DNA from: CANHVK01 sp046304235
GTDB taxonomy: Bacteria; Bacteroidota; Bacteroidia; Flavobacteriales_D; Crocinitomicaceae
Assembly (NCBI GenBank): GCA_046304235.1
Contig: JBKCEW010000042.1
Span: 1 to 6,952, forward strand
Direction of reading: 5' to 3'
Length of the DNA stretch: 6,952 nucleotides
The notes beneath the pieces are model-generated. The model saw nothing but the letters and a program-made list of their open reading frames with translations. It was not told the origin of the DNA and made no database searches. Every line of letters begins with the position of its first letter. Position 1 is the stretch's first letter. A program made the position numbers and the translations under genes. Below are positions 1 through 5,622 of the stretch, one piece after another.

Positions 1-2111
1 TTAAAAATTCTTTTATTATTAAAGAAGATAAATTTTCTAAAGCAAGAACACTTGTAAATAATAAAACATATTATTATGTAGCTGTTGCCTATGCATATAA
101 TAACTATAAAATGTATTTACCAGACGAATCAACATCACTGGATGGTCAAAAAACACCTTTTATACGATCACGTAATTCTTATGATGGTAGTACAATTAAA
201 GTAAGTTCTGCCGTACCTCATATTACCATTGTTGAAGAAAAAGTTACTAAAAGTAGTTATGGTTCAACACCTTCAATCAAACGAATAGATGGTAAAGGAA
301 ATGGTAATCGTTGGTTAGAATTATCTGACAAATCGAGACTTGATATTGTTAAAAACGGTAAATCAGATGTGATTGAATATAAAGAAGGAAAAGGTCCTTT
401 AAACGTTAAAGTTATCGATCCTTTGAATGTAACAAAAGGTTACTATGTTTGTAAGTTTACTGGATATGATGTTGATACTAGCAAAAATTACTTAAATTTC
501 AATGGTGTTAATGCTGATAAAGCTTCATGGATTGTATACAAATACGACAAAGAGGGTGGTAGTTTAGTTGATAGCGTTACTTCAGACCAATCAATTGATT
601 ATGATAATGAACAAATCATACCTAAATGGGGAATATCTATTAATATTTTTCAAAATCAATATTATTTTGCTACCGAAACTTTGTTTCAAGAATATTTGAG
701 ATTTACGGATCCAATTTCTCCTTCTGTTTCTGATGTCTCCATTGATTATAAAGATTCTACAAAAAAGTGGTTATCTTTTATCAATGATGTAGATACCTAC
801 GAACCTATGAATTGGATTAGATCGGGTGATTATAGTCCTTTAACTACCGAGAATAATCCAGCTTTAGGTTGGAAGAATCCTTTCTTATATCCTGATGAAA
901 AAGGACTTGATCCAGATAAAAAATTCACAAAAATTTTGAGTGGTGGTATTGCTCCTCATTGTCTAGTTGGTTATCAGTCTGATTATATGCCATTGGCATA
1001 CCCTACTTTTTTTAATAAATCACAATTTTCTCAGGCAAGACAATATTCTAGTATTTCAAGATTATCAAGCATTGATATCGTTTTCACCTCTGATACTAGT
1101 TTGTGGACTCAATGTCCAGTTATTGAATTAGGAAGAAACAAATTGTTAAATGAAGGTGGTGCTGAAGCAGGAACCCTTAGAAGAGGTAAGAGTGTTGATA
1201 AAACAGGTAAGAGAATAGCTGATTCAATTGGTATGGGTTGGTTTCCTGGTTATGCAATCGATTTAGAATCAGGTATGAGGTTACACATGGCTTTTGGTGA
1301 AAATTCAAGTTTGGTTATCGATAATGGTCGAGACATGATTTGGAATCCATCTTCAACTATTTATGATAATAACGATCAACCTCACATGGGTGGACAACAT
1401 CCTATTTATATCTTTGGTTATAACGTGCATGGTTACAGAAATGATGATTCTAAAAATTGTCCTTTCTACGATGGTAAAAATAATTGGGTATATGAAAAAT
1501 TGGCTATGTATAACTCACCTACGAATTATGAATTTTATTTTGATGCTTATCATAGTTTACAGTGGGTTTTAAATCCGGTTTTAACAATAAATCAATCAAT
1601 ATTAGCAACTGACCTTACATTGAAAGTTAGAGTTAATAAAGAATATTCTGATTTTAAAGCTTCTAATTTAAATAAATCTAAACCTATGTTTGGTTGGTCA
1701 ATGGATAAAATAGCTACAGAGGTCGCTAGTAGTGATGTCAAGAAAGAAGCATTGTCTTTAATCAATGTTGTTCCCAACCCTTATTATGCTTATTCAGCAT
1801 ACGAAGCGACTTCTAATATTGAGCGTTCACAATTTGATACAAGAGTTAAGATCACTAATCTACCTAGAAAGTGTAATATCAAAATATATAATTTATCTGG
1901 TAAACTAATTAAGACATTTAAAATAGATGTTTCTGTTGGTTATGATGATAATCCTAGACAGGTTACTTCAATTGATTGGGATTTAAAGAATTCTCAAGGT
2001 ATTCCAATTTCTGGTGGAGTGTATCTTATTCATGTAGAGGTACCAGGTGTTGGAGAGACAATCCTTAAGTTTTTTGGCGGGATGCGTCAACCAGATCTAG
2101 AGAATATTTAA
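1..2111 (+). CDS. C-terminal part of a large secreted protein with a T9SS-type C-terminal domain (5' end outside window)
   Basis: The frame is open from base 3, giving about 702 visible residues. The first ATG, at 111, lies inside what looks like the end of a fibronectin-III-like domain (YYYVAVAYAYNNYK just before it), so it is not the real start and the gene begins upstream of the window. The middle carries blocks that I recall from large, poorly characterised Bacteroidota surface proteins: a stretch with VFTSDTSLWTQCPVIEL (about 1080-1130), then GMGWFPGYAIDLESG and DNGRDMIWNPSS (about 1230-1355), then GGQHPIYIFGYNVHGY. From about 1761 a C-terminal domain opens with VVPNPYYAY, followed by ITNLPRKCNIKIYNLSGKLI, WDLKN and GGVYLIHVEVPG. 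This is the arrangement of T9SS type-A-like sorting domains, which direct export across the outer membrane and are then usually cleaved. The domain is long (about 115 residues) and ends in FFGGMRQPDLENI. The PorV-like gene follows after 26 bases, probably in the same operon. The catalytic or binding role of the mature protein cannot be read from this fragment. Confidence 0.85.
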   Translation, partial: KNSFIIKEDKFSKARTLVNNKTYYYVAVAYAYNNYKMYLPDESTSLDGQKTPFIRSRNSYDGSTIKVSSAVPHITIVEEKVTKSSYGSTPSIKRIDGKGNGNRWLELSDKSRLDIVKNGKSDVIEYKEGKGPLNVKVIDPLNVTKGYYVCKFTGYDVDTSKNYLNFNGVNADKASWIVYKYDKEGGSLVDSVTSDQSIDYDNEQIIPKWGISINIFQNQYYFATETLFQEYLRFTDPISPSVSDVSIDYKDSTKKWLSFINDVDTYEPMNWIRSGDYSPLTTENNPALGWKNPFLYPDEKGLDPDKKFTKILSGGIAPHCLVGYQSDYMPLAYPTFFNKSQFSQARQYSSISRLSSIDIVFTSDTSLWTQCPVIELGRNKLLNEGGAEAGTLRRGKSVDKTGKRIADSIGMGWFPGYAIDLESGMRLHMAFGENSSLVIDNGRDMIWNPSSTIYDNNDQPHMGGQHPIYIFGYNVHGYRNDDSKNCPFYDGKNNWVYEKLAMYNSPTNYEFYFDAYHSLQWVLNPVLTINQSILATDLTLKVRVNKEYSDFKASNLNKSKPMFGWSMDKIATEVASSDVKKEALSLINVVPNPYYAYSAYEATSNIERSQFDTRVKITNLPRKCNIKIYNLSGKLIKTFKIDVSVGYDDNPRQVTSIDWDLKNSQGIPISGGVYLIHVEVPGVGETILKFFGGMRQPDLENI

Positions 2112-2137
2112 CTAAAAGTATTTTAAAACGTTAGATT

Positions 2138-3187
2138 ATGAATTTTTTTAAAATAAATATATTGTTATTCTCTCTATTAGTTTCATGCTCTTTTATTTTT
2201 GCAGGAAATGAGGATAGAGTTGGATCAGCTGGTGCAAGTCAATTATTAATTAATCCATGGGCACGAAGTTTATCATTAGGTGATGCTTCTGTTGCTTCAG
2301 TTACAGGAATAGAATCTTCCTATATAAATATTGCTGGCTTAACTTCTATTACAAAGTCTCAAATTAAAGTTAATCATACTAATTGGTTATCTTCAGCTTC
2401 TATTGGATTCTATTCTGTTGGATATGGTCAAAAATTAGATAGTACAAGTTTTATATCTGTTGCTGTTCAATCAATGAGTTTTGGTGATAATAATATTACA
2501 ACTGTTGATAATCCAGAGGGTGGCATTGGAGTATTTTCACCTAAAACAAGTATTATTAATTTTGGTTATGCTAAACTTTTTACTAAAAATGTATCTGGTG
2601 GATTAAATTTTAAATTGGTTTCTGAGTCAATTTCTAATTTATCTGCAACTGGTATTGCATTTGATGCTGGAATAAAATATGTGATGGATAATCAACGATT
2701 AAAGATCGGGATTACATTAAAAAATCTTGGTCCCAAAATGAAATACAAAGGGGATGGTCTAGCTACTCAAGTTGTTTATGTAAGTACCGAAAAAAATGCA
2801 ACTCTTGAGCAAAGGTCTCAACCTTATGAGATCCCTTCTCTTTTAAATATGGGTGCTTCTTATGATTTATTGAAAGATTCTGTCCAAACATTAACGACGA
2901 TGTTTTCATTCACTGCTAATTCTTTCTCAAATGATCAATATAGATTAGGTGCAGATTATTCTTTTAAAGTGAGTAATTTAGCATTTGGTTTAAGAGCTGG
3001 TTATGTTTATGAAAAAAACCTTTTGAGTGTTGAGAATAGATCATCTGCTTTAACAGGTCTAACTGCTGGTTTTTCAATGGATTTCAATGTTGGTAAGAAT
3101 ACTGGTATTGGGATTGAATATGGTGTTCGTACTTCAACTCCTTTTGGTTTGATACACACATTTGGAGCAACTATTGCAATTAAATAA
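2138..3187 (+). CDS. PorV/PorQ-family outer-membrane beta-barrel protein
   Basis: This 349-residue protein starts with a signal peptide: a hydrophobic run over residues 3-22, with probable signal peptidase I cleavage near FAG-NEDR. The mature N-terminus reads RVGSAGASQLLINPWARSLSLGDA, followed by SSYINIAGLTSI at 60-71. These are the hallmark blocks of the PorV/PorQ family, FadL-like outer-membrane barrels. The rest alternates short amphipathic strands with glycine and aromatic residues and ends in a strand, GLIHTFGATIAIK. In Porphyromonas gingivalis and Flavobacterium, PorV collects cargo from the T9SS translocon by binding its C-terminal domain. PorQ and other paralogues have related roles. 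Here the gene directly follows a gene with such a domain, so I infer a partner for that cargo, but I cannot say whether it is the genome's main PorV or a paralogue. The ATG at 2138 gives a complete signal peptide and is the natural start. No Shine-Dalgarno sequence is visible. A cysteine at residue 17 (LVSC) resembles a lipobox, but the following hydrophobic residues argue against lipoprotein processing. Confidence 0.9.
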   Translation: MNFFKINILLFSLLVSCSFIFAGNEDRVGSAGASQLLINPWARSLSLGDASVASVTGIESSYINIAGLTSITKSQIKVNHTNWLSSASIGFYSVGYGQKLDSTSFISVAVQSMSFGDNNITTVDNPEGGIGVFSPKTSIINFGYAKLFTKNVSGGLNFKLVSESISNLSATGIAFDAGIKYVMDNQRLKIGITLKNLGPKMKYKGDGLATQVVYVSTEKNATLEQRSQPYEIPSLLNMGASYDLLKDSVQTLTTMFSFTANSFSNDQYRLGADYSFKVSNLAFGLRAGYVYEKNLLSVENRSSALTGLTAGFSMDFNVGKNTGIGIEYGVRTSTPFGLIHTFGATIAIK

Positions 3188-3207
3188 TTTTTCATAATTT
3201 TGTTATA

Positions 3208-3242
3208 AAATAAGAGAGTCTTTATGGCTCTCTTATTTGTTT
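3208..3242 (+). terminator. Rho-independent-type terminator after the PorV-like gene
   Basis: AAATAAGAGAG (3208-3218) pairs perfectly with CTCTCTTATTT (3228-3238), an 11-bp stem around the loop TCTTTATGG. A T-G wobble and a C-G pair can extend the stem inwards and leave a 5-base loop. A short T-rich stretch (TTTGTTT) overlaps and follows the right arm. It lies 20 bases after the PorV-like stop codon and 21 bases before greA, so it probably separates the cargo/PorV unit from the greA unit. The T tract is interrupted by a G, so termination may be incomplete. Confidence 0.75.
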
Positions 3243-3259
3243 AATCTAAATCTAAATTT

Positions 3260-3733
3260 ATGTCGCAGGTATCTTATTATACAGAAGAAGGTTTAAAAAA
3301 ATTAAAAGATGAGTTACATGAAATGAAGACTGTTCTTCGTCCTCAAATTTCAGATCAAATAGCTGAGGCAAGAGACAAGGGTGATTTATCTGAAAATGCC
3401 GAGTACGATGCTGCAAAGGAAGCACAAGGTTTATTAGAGATGAAAATAGCAAAGCTAGAGTCAATCATTGTTAATGCAAGAATTATTGATCAATCAACGA
3501 TCGATACATCCAAGGTCTTTATTCTCTCTAAAGTAAAAATTAGAAATATTTCTAATAAACTAGAGATGGAATATACGATTGTAGCTGAAAATGAAGCTGA
3601 TTTAAAAGCAAAAAAGATTTCTATTGATTCTCCTATTGGTAAAGGTTTGCTTGGTAAAAAAGTTGGTGAAATAGCTGATGTTAATACACCAAACGGTATA
3701 ATTAAGTTTGAAATTATAGATATTTCTAGATAA
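3260..3733 (+). CDS. greA: Transcription elongation factor GreA
   Basis: The 157-residue product has nearly the length of E. coli GreA (158). GreA enters the secondary channel of stalled, backtracked RNA polymerase in the cytoplasm and stimulates cleavage of the transcript 3' end. The N-terminal coiled coil covers about residues 8-75. Its tip carries ARDKGDLSENAEYDAAKE (residues 37-54), where D42 and E45 match the acidic pair that positions magnesium in the polymerase active site. The C-terminal FKBP-like domain is recognisable from SPIGKGLLGKKVGE (124-137) followed by TPNGIIKFEIIDI. The start at 3260 gives the expected N-terminus (YYTEEGLKKLKDEL). No Shine-Dalgarno sequence precedes it, only AT-rich sequence with a duplicated CTAAAT. 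The HIT gene starts 4 bases after the stop codon, so the two are almost certainly co-transcribed. The family assignment is secure. GreB is less likely because Bacteroidota GreA proteins show this same pattern and order. Confidence 0.97.
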   Translation: MSQVSYYTEEGLKKLKDELHEMKTVLRPQISDQIAEARDKGDLSENAEYDAAKEAQGLLEMKIAKLESIIVNARIIDQSTIDTSKVFILSKVKIRNISNKLEMEYTIVAENEADLKAKKISIDSPIGKGLLGKKVGEIADVNTPNGIIKFEIIDISR

Positions 3734-3737
3734 AATC

Positions 3738-4127
3738 ATGTCAACTCTATTTACTAAAATTATAAAAGGTGAAATTCCTTGCTATAAAATTGCTGAAAAT
3801 GAATCTTTTTTAGCTTTTTTAGATATTAATCCTCTGGTTAAAGGCCATGTATTAGTAATACCAAAAATTGAGATTGACTATTTTTTTGATTTAGAAGATG
3901 ATATGCTTTCATCCATGATTTTATTTTCAAAAGAGGTATCATCTAAAATTAAAGCTTATGTTACTTGTAAGAAAATAGGAATATCTGTAATAGGTTTAGA
4001 GGTTCCTCATGCGCATATCCATTTAATTCCAATAAATTCGATTGATGATATGAATTTTACTAATCAAAAATTAAAATTAACACCATTTGAGTTAGAAGAG
4101 ATTGCTAAGCAAATACGAAATTCTTAA
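3738..4127 (+). CDS. HIT family protein (histidine triad nucleotide hydrolase/transferase)
   Basis: This 129-residue cytoplasmic protein has the full histidine-triad fold signature. The N-terminal block TLFTKIIKGEIPCYKIAE (residues 3-20) is followed by FLAFLDINPLVKGHVLVIPK (24-43). The catalytic motif HAHIHL lies at 91-96 (H91, H93, H95), with H93 expected to be the nucleophile that attacks the nucleotide alpha-phosphate. The preceding GLEVP replaces the G-x-x-A-Q type sequence of many HIT proteins, and I recall this variant as usual in Bacteroidota members. HIT proteins hydrolyse AMP-linked amines, aminoacyl-adenylates or dinucleoside polyphosphates. The exact substrate cannot be told from sequence. 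The gene sits 4 bases after greA, an arrangement I recall as common in Bacteroidota genomes, and its transcript ends at the hairpin that begins 2 bases after the stop codon. Length and motifs are intact. Confidence 0.95.
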   Translation: MSTLFTKIIKGEIPCYKIAENESFLAFLDINPLVKGHVLVIPKIEIDYFFDLEDDMLSSMILFSKEVSSKIKAYVTCKKIGISVIGLEVPHAHIHLIPINSIDDMNFTNQKLKLTPFELEEIAKQIRNS

Positions 4128-4128
4128 T

Positions 4129-4153
4129 GACCGTTTTAAACGGTCTTTTTTTT
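4129..4153 (+). terminator. Rho-independent terminator of the greA-HIT unit
   Basis: GACCGTTT (4129-4136) and AAACGGTC (4138-4145) form a perfect inverted repeat around one base. In RNA this would be a stem of about 6-7 bp with a 3-5 base loop, immediately followed by eight T (4146-4153). It begins 2 bases after the HIT stop codon. The right arm and T tract also encode the last five codons (K-K-K-T-V) and stop of the opposing membrane-protein gene. Read on the - strand, the repeat is followed by ATTAAGAATTT rather than a clean T run, so it should work mainly for the + strand transcript. Confidence 0.88.
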
Positions 4154-5539
4154 GCTTAATACTTTTTTTAATGTTTCTAAATAACCGTTATTTTTTTGAA
4201 TATATATAATAATTCTTGTTTGTAAATACATTAATATGAACATACAAAAAATACAAAGTATAGTAATTGGTACATTAAATCTAGTGTGATATCCAATTAT
4301 TGGTTTAACAACTTGATAGATTACAATTAAATGTCCAACATAAAGCCATAATGTATTTCTACTCATTTGTTTCATGAATTTTGGTAAATCTCTAACATAA
4401 AGACTTAAAAAAGCCATTAAAGCACCAACTGATAACACTATTCCTATTCTATGGTAAATTAAATTTGGACTATCATGCCAAAAATAACTTCTTCCGTAAT
4501 AAAACCTTTCAAATTTATCACCTATTAGTGATAGGAAAATAAAACTTAAACCGATAACTGCTAATTTAATTCCAATTTTCTTTTCAAAATTATCTTTTTT
4601 TATTTCATAATTGAGCCATAAACCTAGTAGTGCTCCTGCGAATATGTAAGCTAACCATGGTGTTAATGGAAACATAGATTTCGTATCATAATCATTTAGA
4701 TAGGGAGCAACAAAAATGGGTAAGTGTGATAAATCAACATTATTAATTAGTGGAAACATAGAGATAATTATTAACATAAGAATAAAATATATAAGTGCCA
4801 TAATACCTTTCTTATTGTTTGAACTAATATATACTAACATAATAGTAAGTAACCCTAATGCTATTATATGTAGTACATCAACCCTGAATGCTCTTTGTAA
4901 TTCTTCTTTTGATAATACATTTGAAATTATTAAAAATGGAATACTTATAATAACTCCCCAAAATACGGATGACATCAATCTTTTCTTTCGATGTTCTTGT
5001 TTAAAGTAATTTTTGTTAAATAACGCACTTCTAAATTGAGTATGTTTTAATGCATCTTCTCTAAAAATATTTTTTATTTCATTTTCTTCAAAATTTTGTT
5101 CCGAATTTGTTATTGCTTTGTAAGAATATAAACAAATAGATATCCATAGAATAGTAAAGAGTGTTTCTCCTACTCTAGCACTTAAAATATGATTTAAACC
5201 ATCTGGAGTAAAAACTTGTTTAAATTCATATATAGGAAAGTTTAATAGGTAGCCCCAAAATAGCAATGTAAATATTCTATTTATACCAGCTCTAACTCTT
5301 GGATTCGACCCATCTTTCTTTTCTTGTGACAACATTAAAAATGTAAAAACAGCACCTGATACCATCATAAAAAACGGAGCTGTATATCCTCTTAAGCTTG
5401 TCCAAATTTTAATTCCGCTACTATGACCATCTCTAATTGATAAATCAAGAAAATCATAAGTTGTGTGACCTTGGATCATCATAAATAATGCAATTACACG
5501 CATTAAATCCAGAAATAGTATTCTTTTTGGTTTTTCCAT
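4136..5539 (-). CDS. Multi-pass membrane protein, HGSNAT/acyltransferase-like
   Basis: The 467-residue product is an integral inner-membrane protein with about 11-12 predicted hydrophobic segments, near residues 7-24, 52-70, 88-105, 125-143, 191-209, 221-239, 245-265, 292-309, 323-340, 362-381, 395-414 and 422-446. The N-terminus RILFLDLMRVIALFMMIQGH, followed by TAPFFMMVSGAVF (53-65), matches the pattern of heparan-alpha-glucosaminide N-acetyltransferase-type and acyltransferase-3-type proteins (an R-x-x-x-LD-x-x-R start, a histidine at the end of the first helix, and a later PFFxxxSG block). A further histidine lies in LWLYVGHLIVIY (397-408). These families move acyl groups across the membrane onto sugars or other acceptors. 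The acceptor here cannot be inferred, and H25 as the acyl carrier or catalytic residue is an inference from family pattern. Residues about 143-190 form a hydrophilic, charged loop. The gene lies 83 bases downstream of the OmpA-family gene on the same strand, and its last codons lie in the greA-HIT terminator. Confidence 0.75.
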   Translation of the reverse strand: MEKPKRILFLDLMRVIALFMMIQGHTTYDFLDLSIRDGHSSGIKIWTSLRGYTAPFFMMVSGAVFTFLMLSQEKKDGSNPRVRAGINRIFTLLFWGYLLNFPIYEFKQVFTPDGLNHILSARVGETLFTILWISICLYSYKAITNSEQNFEENEIKNIFREDALKHTQFRSALFNKNYFKQEHRKKRLMSSVFWGVIISIPFLIISNVLSKEELQRAFRVDVLHIIALGLLTIMLVYISSNNKKGIMALIYFILMLIIISMFPLINNVDLSHLPIFVAPYLNDYDTKSMFPLTPWLAYIFAGALLGLWLNYEIKKDNFEKKIGIKLAVIGLSFIFLSLIGDKFERFYYGRSYFWHDSPNLIYHRIGIVLSVGALMAFLSLYVRDLPKFMKQMSRNTLWLYVGHLIVIYQVVKPIIGYHTRFNVPITILCIFCMFILMYLQTRIIIYIQKNNGYLETLKKVLSKKKTV

Positions 5540-5541
5540 AA

Positions 5542-5556
5542 TTTCTAAATTAGAAA
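5542..5556. repeat. Short inverted repeat upstream of the membrane-protein start
   Basis: TTTCTAA and TTAGAAA form a perfect 7-bp inverted repeat around a single A, 2 bases upstream of the acyltransferase-like ATG on the - strand. On that strand a T-rich run precedes it, so it does not have the shape of a terminator. It could be a weak hairpin at the ribosome-binding region or an operator-like site. It could also be chance in such AT-rich sequence. Confidence 0.3.
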
Positions 5557-5622
5557 AAAAATCCTATACTAGAACTATTATCTATAATTTTCATTTGTTG
5601 AATTTAAAACTTAGAACAAGAT

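Noticed and set aside
111..113. ATG at 111 as the start of the first gene
   Set aside because: The frame is open back to base 3, and the residues before it (YYYVAVAYAYNNYK) look like the last strands of a fibronectin-III-like domain, so the gene is cut by the window edge.
2143..2149. T7 run at codons 2-4 of the PorV-like gene as a phase-variation tract
   Set aside because: Runs of 7-8 T or A occur several times in this AT-rich window, inside and between genes. Nothing marks this one as a switch, and the frame is intact.
2138..2206. Lipoprotein signal (LVSC) in the PorV-like protein
   Set aside because: The cysteine is inside the hydrophobic core and is followed by SFIFAG, so cleavage by signal peptidase I after FAG fits better, as in other PorV proteins.
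3190..3259. A greA promoter of the Bacteroidota TTTG/TAnnTTTG type
   Set aside because: A TTTG is present at 3199-3202, but no TAnnTTTG box lies at the right distance; the only near match (TATTTG at 3234-3239) has wrong spacing and is part of the terminator arm.
3258..3464. Reverse-strand open frame across the 5' part of greA
   Set aside because: It lies wholly over a conserved greA region on the opposite strand and its translation matches no family pattern, so it is a shadow frame. The same reasoning applies to the short frames inside 1363-1777, 3007-3195, 4716-5009 and 6110-6319.
5540..5622. A terminator between the OmpA-family and acyltransferase-like genes
   Set aside because: There is a T8 run on the - strand, but no stem of useful length directly before it. 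The only perfect inverted repeat (5542-5556) lies after the T run.
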